Assembly (NCBI GenBank): GCA_964542875.1
Contig: CAZIWA010000023.1
Span: 1 to 53,505, forward strand
Reading direction: 5' to 3'
Length of the DNA: 53,505 nt
Origin: CAZGOM01 sp964542875
Lineage (GTDB): Bacteria > Planctomycetota > Phycisphaerae > Phycisphaerales > Phycisphaeraceae
The notes below the pieces were generated by a model. That model had not been told where the DNA came from, searched no databases, and worked only from the letters and a program-made list of their open reading frames with translations. The position numbers and the translations under genes were made by a program. This document shows, one piece after another, positions 1 through 9,538 of this stretch. The first letter of the stretch is position 1, and every line of letters begins with the position of its first letter.

Positions 1-318
1 CGGCGTCTGGTCACCCGTGGGCTCGCAATTGTCCCCGCCGTCTGCGTCATCGGTTTCTATGGCGAAGACAAGACAACCAACCTGCTTATCCTCAGCCAAG
101 TCGTCCTGAGCATGCAACTCGGATTCGCGGTGTGGCCACTCCTGCGCTTTACCTCAGACAAAGCCAAGATGGGCGAGTTCGTAAACCCTCTCTGGATTCA
201 GGTTTTGGGCTGGCTGACCGCCGGAATCATCATCACCCTCAACTGCAAGCTGGTTTATGACGCACTGCTCCCCGAATGGGTCCACTTAAAAGTCGCTCAG
301 GTCTTGGGCTTCGCTTGA
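1..318 (+). CDS. NRAMP-family divalent metal transporter, C-terminal part (5' end outside window)
   Basis: The frame is open from base 1 to a TGA at 316-318 and gives the last 105 residues of an NRAMP (MntH-like) proton-coupled Mn/Fe importer of the inner membrane. The recognisable stretch is the SQVVLSMQLGFAVWPLLRFT helix followed by SDKAKMGEFVNP, the hallmark of the late transmembrane helices of this family, and then one more hydrophobic helix around GWLTAGIIITLN. The metal-binding DPGN and MPH motifs lie upstream of the window. The stop codon is followed at once, in the same frame, by transposase-derived sequence, so the natural C-terminus may have been altered by that insertion. Family assignment is firm; the metal carried cannot be told from this part. 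Confidence 0.85.
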   Translation, partial: RRLVTRGLAIVPAVCVIGFYGEDKTTNLLILSQVVLSMQLGFAVWPLLRFTSDKAKMGEFVNPLWIQVLGWLTAGIIITLNCKLVYDALLPEWVHLKVAQVLGFA

Positions 319-735
319 CTGCCAGCGGAACTGGCGGGGCATGTGGACTGGCCGGGGCTCCAACAGGTCTTTGAGATCACCCGGACAAGAACCATCGACG
401 GCCAGACGACAATGGAAAAAGCTTACGGGATCACAAGCCTGGGGCTCAAGGAAATTGGCGCCCTGGAATTGCTGGAGACAGTCCGGGGGCATTGGGCGGT
501 GGAAAACAAACTGCACTGGTGCCTGGATGTGCAGGACCGCGAGGACTGGTGCAGGGTGAGGGTGAAAAACGCGGCAGAGAACTTCTCAAGACTCAGACGC
601 CTGACGATGAACCTGCTGCGCCAGGACACGTCCTCAAAGGCCAGCATCCGGGTCAAACGAAAGAAATGCTCTTGGAAACTCGACTATATGTTCCACATAC
701 TCGGAATGGGAACTCCAAAATCTCAAATGCGATAG
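319..735 (+). pseudogene. ISAs1-family transposase remnant (C-terminal third only)
   Basis: Reading frame 1 runs on from the NRAMP stop without any start codon and encodes the end of an ISAs1-type DDE transposase. Visible marks are LPAELAGHVDWPGLQQVF, then YGITSL, then RGHWAVENKLHW, which carries the last catalytic glutamate, then a degenerate form of the usual RVR.GNAPENLALLRRLALNLLR stretch. The two catalytic aspartates and the whole N-terminal half are missing, so it cannot be active. The C-terminal end looks natural, with a TAG/TGA-type stop at 733-735. I found no terminal inverted repeats around it. It is a degraded insertion-sequence fragment. Confidence 0.8.
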
Positions 736-786
736 CCCTGCCTTATCCGACCGATTTGCAGGCGAAACCTTCAAGTCCACGGGTAA

Positions 787-1245
787 GGGGGAAATCAACC
801 CACATTACCACCGGTTCCAGATCGCGGTAAGCTGCTGGCGCCCTATAAGGACTGGCCTGTGAACTTGTTTGCGGCCGACGAACTGCGCGCGGTGCTCAAC
901 GGCCTCGTGGCCTATCGGTGCACGGCCGGTAAGACGGAAAAATCCCTCACACGTGATTCCATCAACCAGTGCCGCCCGCAGTTGCGCAAAATGTTCGCCT
1001 GGGCCGTGGGCCGTCGCGTAATGGAACCAGCGACCGAGCAGGCCCTGCACGAGGCGCGCCCCCTCCGCTATGGCTCAGCCGACGTCACGAAGTCCAAGAA
1101 GCGCAAGGCGGTCACCCAAGACGAATTTGATAAAGCATTGTCCTCTCAAACGCATCTCAAGTTCAAAGGCAGTCGGCTTGGTCCACCGACCATTCTCACG
1201 CGTTCCAATGTCAACTCTGGCCCCAAATCGTTCTCCCCAGGTTGA
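787..1245 (+). pseudogene. Tyrosine recombinase/phage integrase remnant (N-terminal core-binding part)
   Basis: From about 787 to 1140 frame 1 resembles the SAM-like core-binding domain of planctomycete-type integrases: a loading segment ending LAPYKDWPVNLFAADELRAV, then NQCRPQLRKMFAWAV, then a lysine/arginine-rich linker ahead of where the catalytic domain should start. After about 1140 the frame no longer resembles an integrase and stops at 1245; the catalytic R-H-R-Y domain is absent. The first in-frame GTG is at 859, so no good start exists. Bases 1246-1511 hold no gene that I can support. With the transposase remnant next to it, this looks like the decayed edge of a mobile element. Confidence 0.6.
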
Positions 1246-1511
1246 ACGCAGCAAAGAGCTGAGCCAAATTCTGCTTAATGATGAGCCGTTGTTGTTCGAT
1301 TTTCACTCCGTTAGCAGCAACGCCTTCTCGCCAGCCTACCGTGCCCTAGCATGGTCGTTGGAATAGTGCGGCCAGAAACGGTGGGATTTCTCTTCGACAA
1401 CTCACGGCCAAATAACGTGGGTTATTCTGACATGACACGCTAGCCCGGATATTTCATCGGTTTTCGAGACTAAAGACAGTGGCCTAACCTTTGCTCCGTA
1501 CATAGGAAAGA

Positions 1512-4500
1512 TTATTTCTGATCGAAGACGACTCCAATGGGCCCCATGTTTAGGCCTCCGATCAGATTAGGGCTCCCTGGCTTAACGGACCAATCCCAGC
1601 GATCGATATTGGCGCAGGGATTGACATAGCCAGGGTCCGCAAATAAAGAGTGCTTGTCCTGCCCGGTCGCCTGGGTCCAGTCTTTCAAAGTCAGATACCT
1701 TTTACCATTGAGCGAAACCACGGCCTTGGAGGCCAGAAAGAATTGAATCGGGTACTTGGCAGAAAACGCCTCGGCCTTGATCCTGCGCCACAGATCAGGA
1801 TCGCTTTTTTCCAACTTGTAGTTGTCGCCATACGCCCCCACCAGCGTTCCCAGGTTGTTGTAGTCGCTCACGAATGTCTTGAGTTCATCGGGATGCTGCA
1901 TCTCGATCGAGTAAACGTCATTGCTTGCGCCAAAGGCAAAGGAATTATTCATTTGGGTTGTCCCACGCGCGCTGAAGGCATAGACAGCCGCTGCGAACAT
2001 ATGCTGGGATGCGATGTTGTTTTTGACCGTCACCCCAGGCGACGCCAGAAAGTAAAACCCGACCTCCGAGCCAACGGTAAGGCAGCGGGTGACAACCGCT
2101 CCAGGAGAGTTAAACATGAAAGTGTGATAGCCCGTGGCCCATCCCAAACCGTTGAAAAACACGCACCCGTCGATCTGCGTTTCCGGAGACCGGTAAGAAT
2201 AAATACCTGCTTTTTTGAAGTCCAAAATGCGCAGCCCGCGCACCGTAACCCATGGAGCGCTTTCAAGATGAATCAACGCGGTATGCCGCTTGGCCCCATC
2301 AAGTGTCACAGTGCCAGGAATACGTGCCTCAATAACAACCCGATGGTCGTCGCCTGTACCCCCGTGCGTCATGCACGTGTATTGGGTATAGACACCCGGC
2401 TCAATGACAATCCTGTCTCCAGGAAGTGCCCGGTCCACCGCATACTGAAGGGTTTTAAAACATTTGGAGTCGATGTGATCGTTTCCATCGGTCGAGACCA
2501 CGATTTCCCGGGGCTGGCCGATGACTTTGCAATTAAAGACCGGGCTCTGGCTGGTAAGCCCCGCTTGATCGGTCAATGCGATCTTGTAATACAGCATGGC
2601 CCCGGATTTGACTTGCGGCGCGAGGATTGCGATCGCGTGCTCGTTTCTGGGGGTTGACCACGTTTCAACCCACTCCCCCCCATCATTGGCATCCCAAAAA
2701 CGCTGGATCATCAGGGCTGATTTCATCTGACCGGCAAGCGCCTCAGGACTTTCGCCAAAAAAAACCGTGGCAAAACATGCCTCACTGGTGCCAAGATTGA
2801 TGATCACCCCCTGATCATTGCACATCACTTGGGGCTGGCCCATAAGCCGGGGAGCCGTCCGGTCAACGCGCACCGTGGCACGCGCGGGCGCACTGACGAT
2901 CCCTCGATCATTTTCAACTTCGCATGTCACGGCATATTCACCTTCGCGGTCGGGAAGCGCCAGCAAATGGCTATCCCGGAAAGGCGCTTCGACGGTCTCG
3001 CCTGTGCCAACTATAAATCTCATCTTCTTGATCGTCCCCGCCGCATCAAATGCGCGAAGCCGGAACTTGATCATCCCCTGACCGACCAATCGCATTGGTA
3101 TCTCACCTTGCGATAGTTGGGATATGTGGGTGGTTCCGCCGCCGATCCAGGGATCTTTTTCAAAGGTGTACTGGCCTGAGGGGCCAAACGGCACACTATC
3201 GGCCTCAAATGCAAGCGAAAGCGTCGGCCGGGCCTGATCGGCAGAGTCAAGCGCCGCCACACCGAAAGCCCCTGCGGGCCGGCCCTGCTCACCGGGCTTC
3301 AAAGCCCTGCTGCCCAGCCCCAGGGCGGGGCTATCAGGACGAAGCCGATAGTCGCCACTGGCCTCGTCCATAAAACGCGGATCGGCGAGCACATTGAATT
3401 TGCCCAGTCCAGCGCCGCGAATGACCTGCATACTGGCTTCAAACTCGCCATATTCCTTAGGGTTCCAGAACAGATTGTGATCAAGCTTGAATCGCTCAGG
3501 AAAATCCTGCGCATGAATGAAGGCGCGTGCCCCTGAAATAATGTTGTAAGAGACATCGCTGTCGGGCCGAGTCGCCGACCAGAGGATGCCCGAATGGGAA
3601 TCAATGATGGTGTTGTGCCGGATGATGTAGGGCGATATGCCCGCCTTGATCAGGATGCCGTTGAAATACCCTTTACAGAAATTCCCCTCGAAAGTCCCGC
3701 CTGCGCCTGGAGCGTATACCTGATAAGCACAATCATCCTGCGGGTAGACCTCCAGCAGAAATCGATCGTGCGCTTTCACAAACACGCAATTTCGAACAAC
3801 GATGTCTTTCCCCAGGCTGTAGATCGGCTGTGCGATATCTTGACCACGGCAGCCGTCAATCACGATGTCTTGGGTACCCGTCCATGCGGAGACGGCCTTC
3901 TCGCAGTTTTCAAAGTTGCACTCCTTTACCGTCACCTTGCTGGAAAAAATCTGGATTGCCATGTTATCCCGTGAGGCGTAATCCGCAAAGCCAAGGCCCT
4001 CCAGCACAACATCCGGCCGGTACACCGCCAGCCCCCGTGAGTGCGTCGGTGAAAGGCTCAACCAGACTGTGTGACCAGAAGGCGACTTGCCATCGGATGT
4101 GCTCAAGTAGAGAGCCTTCTCCGTCTCGTCGACAAAACACGACCCGGGATAAACACCAACAGAATCCTTCGTGGCGCATGCCCTGTAGCGCACGCGCGAA
4201 TCATGCTCCCACATCGCCGGCTCGCCCGGCGGCAGCACATTGCATCGGTACAGGTTCATCCAGCCAGGTACCAACTGAGCCTCAGTAATCTGAACGGAAT
4301 TTCTAAGCACCACCTTCGCGCCCGGCGTCGGCTGGATCGTCAACCGCGAAGGCCTATCGTGCCTCGGTTGATCCAGCGGCTTAAGTATGAAGTTTCCCGT
4401 GTAATCGCCCGCAGCAAGGAGAATATGCGTGATGCCCGGGTCTTTCTGCGCCCGGTCCAATGCCCCTTGCAGGGAGATGGGCTTACCCGGCTCGCCAGTT

Positions 4501-4631
4501 CCAGCCGGCGTCCCGCTGGGCGCCACATGCAGCGTCTGGGCTGCCGCGGCCTGGCTAAAAGATAAAACCATCAGCAGCAGGATGATCGCATTGAACTTCA
4601 CCGCAGACTCCCAATCAAGAATTTTAAGCAC
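1512..4631 (-). CDS. Secreted double right-handed parallel beta-helix protein (polysaccharide lyase-like)
   Basis: A 1039-residue protein with an N-terminal hydrophobic segment (NAIILLLMVLSFSQAAAAQ) typical of a Sec signal peptide. The mature chain opens like DUF1565 proteins (LHVAPSGTPAGTGEPGKPIS) and continues into a beta-helix of stacked coils rich in N, G and short hydrophobic strands up to about residue 430. An Ig/fibronectin-like insert follows to about 705, and a second beta-helix restarts with the same signature (IVVSTDGND) and runs to the end. Beta-helix proteins of this kind bind or cleave pectin-like polysaccharides; no catalytic residues can be assigned. It is a paralogue of the gene at 7054-9513, which lacks the insert, and both end with a conserved DKHSLFADP segment. 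It is last in a minus-strand operon, 26 bases after the TIM-barrel-like gene. Confidence 0.8.
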   Translation of the reverse strand: MLKILDWESAVKFNAIILLLMVLSFSQAAAAQTLHVAPSGTPAGTGEPGKPISLQGALDRAQKDPGITHILLAAGDYTGNFILKPLDQPRHDRPSRLTIQPTPGAKVVLRNSVQITEAQLVPGWMNLYRCNVLPPGEPAMWEHDSRVRYRACATKDSVGVYPGSCFVDETEKALYLSTSDGKSPSGHTVWLSLSPTHSRGLAVYRPDVVLEGLGFADYASRDNMAIQIFSSKVTVKECNFENCEKAVSAWTGTQDIVIDGCRGQDIAQPIYSLGKDIVVRNCVFVKAHDRFLLEVYPQDDCAYQVYAPGAGGTFEGNFCKGYFNGILIKAGISPYIIRHNTIIDSHSGILWSATRPDSDVSYNIISGARAFIHAQDFPERFKLDHNLFWNPKEYGEFEASMQVIRGAGLGKFNVLADPRFMDEASGDYRLRPDSPALGLGSRALKPGEQGRPAGAFGVAALDSADQARPTLSLAFEADSVPFGPSGQYTFEKDPWIGGGTTHISQLSQGEIPMRLVGQGMIKFRLRAFDAAGTIKKMRFIVGTGETVEAPFRDSHLLALPDREGEYAVTCEVENDRGIVSAPARATVRVDRTAPRLMGQPQVMCNDQGVIINLGTSEACFATVFFGESPEALAGQMKSALMIQRFWDANDGGEWVETWSTPRNEHAIAILAPQVKSGAMLYYKIALTDQAGLTSQSPVFNCKVIGQPREIVVSTDGNDHIDSKCFKTLQYAVDRALPGDRIVIEPGVYTQYTCMTHGGTGDDHRVVIEARIPGTVTLDGAKRHTALIHLESAPWVTVRGLRILDFKKAGIYSYRSPETQIDGCVFFNGLGWATGYHTFMFNSPGAVVTRCLTVGSEVGFYFLASPGVTVKNNIASQHMFAAAVYAFSARGTTQMNNSFAFGASNDVYSIEMQHPDELKTFVSDYNNLGTLVGAYGDNYKLEKSDPDLWRRIKAEAFSAKYPIQFFLASKAVVSLNGKRYLTLKDWTQATGQDKHSLFADPGYVNPCANIDRWDWSVKPGSPNLIGGLNMGPIGVVFDQK

Positions 4632-4657
4632 CCTGACGATTCACAAATTACGCCCAC

Positions 4658-7042
4658 TCATGGCTTGTCGCCGCGAAGCCCGTGATAGATATCCAGCAAG
4701 TACGGCATACAGACCGCATCGGTCGATTCATACGTGCAGATGCCGTCATAGCCTTCTTGGGCCAGCCGGTTGTAATGGGCTTTCAACCGCGCGGCTTGAA
4801 TGGGTCCCACCATTCCAGACCGCTCAATGATGTCGGTTCCGATCGTCAGGGGCACACGCGCCTGCACTTGCCCCTTCCACTGGGGCGTGGGAACCATCAA
4901 TTCCTGGTCCCCCCAATAGGGCCCCGCCACCACCTCATCGCACAGCCCTTCCTGGAGCCATGCGTCAATATCAATGCCGTCAAACAGGCAATGCCTTGGG
5001 CGCACTGAGATTGCGATCTTCGTATGCCCTAACCCATTCACACGCAATTCCTGGCGCAGCTCGCGCCCAAACTGCGTCATCACCTGCGCCCGGTGTCGAT
5101 ACCAGCGCACATGCGCATCATCATCCTCAGGAAGCTGGTTCCTGTGCTGATAAAAATCGCCATGGCCCGCCTTACGTGGCGGGTCCTCCCCGTACCGGGC
5201 CCGGTAGCTTTGAACCAGGACCGGATGGTAATTCACAATCGGCGGATGACGCAGGAAGCCAAGATTCAGCCCACCCAGACCTGGGTAACGTGCCGCCTCC
5301 ACCAGGATGTTGATCTTGTGCCTGCGCACCTCTTCAAACGCCAGGCAAAGTTTAAAATCCAGCACCTGTCCCGATTCGCTGTGATCCCAATACTCGGGAT
5401 GGCTCCGGAAAAACTCGCTCCGGACACCTGAGAAATACGCGTTAAAACGCATCCAGCCCCAGATGCCCACGCCATGGGCCTCTCCGGCATCAATGGCGGT
5501 GCGCAAAAGGTCATTGCGGTTCACTGCCAGTCCATAGGCCCTGGCCTGCGGCAGATAAGCACCGTGCGTCCACGCGCAGACGGGACGACGCGTTGCGGTC
5601 CTGGTGGGAAAGTCCGTGCATTCACCATCGATACGCCAGAAAATCCGATTAAACCCCGCGTTTGCGTGCGCCCACACCATGGCACGGTAGGGCTCAGGCC
5701 CGGGGTTTTCCGAGTCTCCCCAGATGTTGCCGACACAGAAAATATCCGCAAAGCCCGACAATGGGACACACGGCTTCTTGTCTTGCGCACACTTCCATTC
5801 AACGGCCTGGGCATCCAACAAAGGAACAAACCGAATGTAGTCGATGATCCCCGGCGTCAAGCGGCTGGGTACTGCGCCCACGTCCACCGTCTTTCCTGTC
5901 ATGTCCACGACACCAAAGTCCACTTCTCCCGGCTCCGCCTGGGCCCCCATGTGCAAGGCAAACGGCAGTTTCCAGCGCGTGTTCTGCGAACAGAATCGGT
6001 AGCGCGCCTCCGGTTCCCCCTGGACCTGGGCCATCGCGCAATAGCCCGTCCCCACTCCCAGTAAAACACGGTGCGGGCCCGTCAATCCCGGGCTCACCCG
6101 GATCATCGGCGGCCTGGTTCCCGCGTTGGCAAAAAGACACTTCTCGCCCACCGTCGCACATTCGCCGCTCACCAGCCATCGCCGGACGTCATAGGTGTGT
6201 GACACCGCCTCAGCAGGCGCGACATCCGCGGCAAAATAAACAGACCCCCCAAGGCTCCTCTTCGCCTGCCGCGGGATGTGATTCCTTTGGACCATGCCGG
6301 GCGTGAGCAATCCCGCATCATCCAAAAGCCTCGCGTGCCGGTCGGCTCGCCAAGGTCCGATCTCAAGTTCCACCTTGTAGGCGCGCGATGGGGAAAGCCG
6401 CATCGGGCTGTTGAACATGCCATAGTCCTCATCGTAGGCGCACATCACATGCGGCCTGCAATCCACGGCTTTCTCTTCACGTGGCCATATCTGCATGTGG
6501 CTCATCATTGCCTTGCTTCTTGCCGCCATCAGCACCCCGTCCCGGCACCCCGACCGCATGAACACGCGCCAACACGGCAATTCCCGTCCGCCACCCAGTT
6601 CGGCGCCATCGAAAAACAGGTCCGGCTCATCTCCCTCGATCAGGTTCACAAAATCATCCGCGAACCGGATATGGGGAAACCGAGGCTCCGCCAATTCACC
6701 ATCAAACCCCGTGCTTCTCACCTCGACCACAACGCCCACCACCGGCCGCCCCGGCTCAAATGTGAACGATCTCCGGATCTCCACCCCATCTGCGCGCAGG
6801 AGGGAGACAATCGCATTGGCCTCCTCCTTCACCCACACGACATCCAACGCCAGCCCTTGCCCCTCCTGGTTCCGGTCGCTGCGCAAGCATCCACCCTGTC
6901 GATACCGCACCGTCACACCCTGCACCAATACCGGCCCATTTTCGTGCGCGCGCATTTCCAGCAGCGCGCCCGTGCCGGCGTCGAAATGGCAGACATAGTG
7001 CGCGTTCTTCACGCACAGGGTTTTGATCTCGGACGTGCCCAT
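4658..7042 (-). CDS. Uncharacterised TIM-barrel-like glycoside hydrolase-like protein (GHL paralogue 1)
   Basis: A 794-residue protein without signal peptide. The N-terminal half is beta-rich and resembles the sandwich domains that precede glycosidase barrels. The C-terminal half, from about residue 450, has the look of a (beta/alpha)8 barrel: AHANAGFNRIFWRIDGE, a WTHGAYLPQA segment, GLGGLNLGFLRHPP, and SVRPRHCLFDGIDIDAWL. The gene at 35792-38092 is a clear paralogue, sharing FFDGAELGG-RELPCWRV, VELEIGPW, FLRHPP, YRARYG, HCLFDGID-DAWL-EGLCDEVVA and C-YES. Glu703 (CDEVVA) and Glu772 (YES) are shared acids near the ends of predicted barrel strands and are candidates for catalysis, which is inference. 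I cannot place it in a named CAZy family. It sits between two beta-helix genes with gaps of 26 and 11 bases, so it is surely co-transcribed with them. Confidence 0.6.
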   Translation of the reverse strand: MGTSEIKTLCVKNAHYVCHFDAGTGALLEMRAHENGPVLVQGVTVRYRQGGCLRSDRNQEGQGLALDVVWVKEEANAIVSLLRADGVEIRRSFTFEPGRPVVGVVVEVRSTGFDGELAEPRFPHIRFADDFVNLIEGDEPDLFFDGAELGGGRELPCWRVFMRSGCRDGVLMAARSKAMMSHMQIWPREEKAVDCRPHVMCAYDEDYGMFNSPMRLSPSRAYKVELEIGPWRADRHARLLDDAGLLTPGMVQRNHIPRQAKRSLGGSVYFAADVAPAEAVSHTYDVRRWLVSGECATVGEKCLFANAGTRPPMIRVSPGLTGPHRVLLGVGTGYCAMAQVQGEPEARYRFCSQNTRWKLPFALHMGAQAEPGEVDFGVVDMTGKTVDVGAVPSRLTPGIIDYIRFVPLLDAQAVEWKCAQDKKPCVPLSGFADIFCVGNIWGDSENPGPEPYRAMVWAHANAGFNRIFWRIDGECTDFPTRTATRRPVCAWTHGAYLPQARAYGLAVNRNDLLRTAIDAGEAHGVGIWGWMRFNAYFSGVRSEFFRSHPEYWDHSESGQVLDFKLCLAFEEVRRHKINILVEAARYPGLGGLNLGFLRHPPIVNYHPVLVQSYRARYGEDPPRKAGHGDFYQHRNQLPEDDDAHVRWYRHRAQVMTQFGRELRQELRVNGLGHTKIAISVRPRHCLFDGIDIDAWLQEGLCDEVVAGPYWGDQELMVPTPQWKGQVQARVPLTIGTDIIERSGMVGPIQAARLKAHYNRLAQEGYDGICTYESTDAVCMPYLLDIYHGLRGDKP

Positions 7043-7053
7043 GTGGTGCTTCC

Positions 7054-9513
7054 TTAAGGTTGCTTGCCCGAGGCCAGCCCGGTGGCGCCGATGGTTTGTC
7101 CGTTGACGCCTGCCTTGAGGTTTGGGCTATCGGGCCCAAGACTCCAATTGCCCGCAGCGGGATCGATCCATCGTGGATCGGCAAAAAGCGAGTGCTTGTC
7201 CTTGCCGGAAAATTTCTGCCAGTCTTCCAGGCTCAGCAGCCGGTCTTCATGGGTCAGCTTCACCGAGCTCACATATCCCGCCACCTTGGCCGTCACTACG
7301 GCTTTGCTGGTGGACATGTAGTCAAACGGCAATTTCAGCGGTTTGGCCGCGCTTTGTACGGAGCTGGCCCAGTTGTTGTAATCCATCTGAAGCGATGCAA
7401 ACGCGTCTGCGCTTTGCTCATGAATCAGCACCGCGTCATTCCCTGCGAAGCAAAAAGCGTTGTTCTCCACCCGGGTTCCCTGGCTGGAGTCCACCAGCCA
7501 CAGCCCGCCGTACATCAGCCGGGTCGCCGAGTTGTTGGATACGACCGCTCCAGGTGACCGGCTAAGGTAAAACCCCTTGTCCATCCGACCGACGATGTTC
7601 CCCGTGAGTGTGCAATCCGGCGACCGGTCCAGCCACACCGCCGTGCCATCTGTGAAGTCATGGTTCCAGAAGTGATTTATGAACGTGCACCCCTCAACCG
7701 TGATGTTTGAGGAGCGCTCGATCTGAATCCCGTTGCGGATGAACCACCGAAACTGGATATTGCTGATCTTGATATGGTTTGCATCCCGGATGGTAAGGAT
7801 CGCCTCCGTCTGCTTGAGCCCGTCGAGAATGACTGTTCCGGGGGTCAGCGCTTCAATCGTGATGGGCGCTTGGCGCGTCCCGCTGCGCTTAAGCGTGATC
7901 CCCCGTCCACGGTAGATACCTGGGGCCAGCCGGATCACATCACCGGCCTGGGCATAGCTCAGCGCGAAAGCCAACGATGCCATGGGCGCATCCGACTGGC
8001 CGCGCCCCGGTTCGTCCTTGCCATTGTGTGCGACAAGCCAGACATACGCCGGGCGCGCCTGCATCTCTGTGGGTTGGATCACCGTCTCAACATCGTTGCG
8101 CACATCCGGCGTCTTGATCGGCAAAGGCTCTGCGAGTTGACCCGAAGCTTCCTTAGGGAGCGCGCCCCATGCCTTCCCGCCGCTGCTTACATTCGCCGGG
8201 CTGGTTTCCTTGAGCCAGAACTTTCCCTCTCCTGGCGATGCGAATTGCGGATCAGCCATCACATTCTTCATCCCGTTTCCTGCCCGCTGCATCTCTGCCA
8301 GGTTTCCTTTAAGCTGCGCCTCCAGAGCTCCAGTCGCCCATACCAGATTCTCATCAAAGCACGCTCCGACCGGCATGGCAAACGCAGGCGGATACATCAG
8401 CCCCACATCCGTCTCCCAGATGATGTTGTGCCGGATCACAGTCGGGTTTGGCGCATGCCAGAGGTTGTAAAACACCCCCGATCCGCAAAGGACAATGGTG
8501 TTATTCTCGACCGTGTAAGTCCCCGGGCTGGCCTTAATAAAAATCGCGCATCGAAACCCCTGGATGATATTGCCCCGGACCGTTCCCCCTGTTGCGGGGC
8601 TGTAATACTGAATCGCCGAATCGTCCTGATTATCGATTGCCACCATGAACTTGTCGCGCACCTTCACCAGCACGCAATCCCGCACCTCCACATCCTGGCC
8701 TGCGCAATAGATACCCGTCCCCACATCGCTCACCCGGCAACGCACAAACTGCGTCTTGTTGGCCTTGGTATACGCCACAAACCCCCTCACGGCGTTGGAA
8801 ACCGCGCAATCTTCCACCACCACATTGCGCCCCTCCTGAATGGTGATCCCGGCTGCCCAGCTCCACCCGAGATAGTTCTCCAGCTTCAGGCCTTTGATCC
8901 GGAGGTTATCGCGCGTTGAAAAAATTCCGTGCACATGTTTGCTCGATAGCACGCCCGAGTCGGCCAACGTCCGGCCTCCCGTTAAACGAAAGCACGCGCT
9001 TTGTGGGTCAAGCACTGCCACCGTCCCCTCAAATGCCTTCACTGCCTGGGCATCGGCCACGCCGATATAGCGCTTCCTGCTTCCTGACTCCCAGACCTGA
9101 GGCGGCGTGGGTTCTTTGAAATTCCCTTGCGCGCGGTAAACCGCATCCTCGCCCGGCATTGGCGTCGCGCCCATCAGGGATTGGCTCCCATCCAAAACCA
9201 CCTCTTCACCCTCCTCAGCGCGCAGCACCATCTCCGGCGGCTGCCCCTCCTTGAGCGTGGGGTTCTTCAGATCGACACGCTCGAAATACCGGCCCTTGCC
9301 GACAATGATCTCCACCTGCTCCTTTGCATCCTGCGCCATCGCCACTGCCCGATTGATCGTGGCCACGGGCTTCTCCCGGCTCCCTGGCCCCGCGTCGTCT
9401 CCTTTTGGAGAAACATGAATCGTCATGCCCATCGCCGGGACAACCGCCGCCAGCCACACGGCAAGGGAGGGCGCAAAAATCAGTTTCAATCGGTTCATTT
9501 GCATAAGGACCAC
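7054..9513 (-). CDS. Secreted double right-handed parallel beta-helix protein (DUF1565-like)
   Basis: An 819-residue protein with a signal peptide (LIFAPSLAVWLAAVVPAMG) followed by the DUF1565-like opening IHVSPKGDDAGPGSREKPVA. A first beta-helix spans roughly residues 35-440. A second begins near 495 with AYVWLVAHNGKDEPGRGQS and ends with the DKHSLFADP and PDSPNL segments that it shares with the larger paralogue at 1512-4631. Such folds are typical of pectate lyase- and rhamnogalacturonan-acting proteins, but no active site can be named. The GTG start is supported by AGGA six bases upstream; an ATG three codons on is the alternative. It lies 25 bases after the lipoprotein gene and 11 bases before the GHL gene. 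Confidence 0.8.
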   Translation of the reverse strand: MVLMQMNRLKLIFAPSLAVWLAAVVPAMGMTIHVSPKGDDAGPGSREKPVATINRAVAMAQDAKEQVEIIVGKGRYFERVDLKNPTLKEGQPPEMVLRAEEGEEVVLDGSQSLMGATPMPGEDAVYRAQGNFKEPTPPQVWESGSRKRYIGVADAQAVKAFEGTVAVLDPQSACFRLTGGRTLADSGVLSSKHVHGIFSTRDNLRIKGLKLENYLGWSWAAGITIQEGRNVVVEDCAVSNAVRGFVAYTKANKTQFVRCRVSDVGTGIYCAGQDVEVRDCVLVKVRDKFMVAIDNQDDSAIQYYSPATGGTVRGNIIQGFRCAIFIKASPGTYTVENNTIVLCGSGVFYNLWHAPNPTVIRHNIIWETDVGLMYPPAFAMPVGACFDENLVWATGALEAQLKGNLAEMQRAGNGMKNVMADPQFASPGEGKFWLKETSPANVSSGGKAWGALPKEASGQLAEPLPIKTPDVRNDVETVIQPTEMQARPAYVWLVAHNGKDEPGRGQSDAPMASLAFALSYAQAGDVIRLAPGIYRGRGITLKRSGTRQAPITIEALTPGTVILDGLKQTEAILTIRDANHIKISNIQFRWFIRNGIQIERSSNITVEGCTFINHFWNHDFTDGTAVWLDRSPDCTLTGNIVGRMDKGFYLSRSPGAVVSNNSATRLMYGGLWLVDSSQGTRVENNAFCFAGNDAVLIHEQSADAFASLQMDYNNWASSVQSAAKPLKLPFDYMSTSKAVVTAKVAGYVSSVKLTHEDRLLSLEDWQKFSGKDKHSLFADPRWIDPAAGNWSLGPDSPNLKAGVNGQTIGATGLASGKQP

Positions 9514-9538
9514 TTAGCTTCCTGTTGGGAATTAAACA

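Noticed and set aside
319..735. Working ISAs1 insertion sequence
   Set aside because: Only the C-terminal third of the transposase remains and no terminal repeats are seen.
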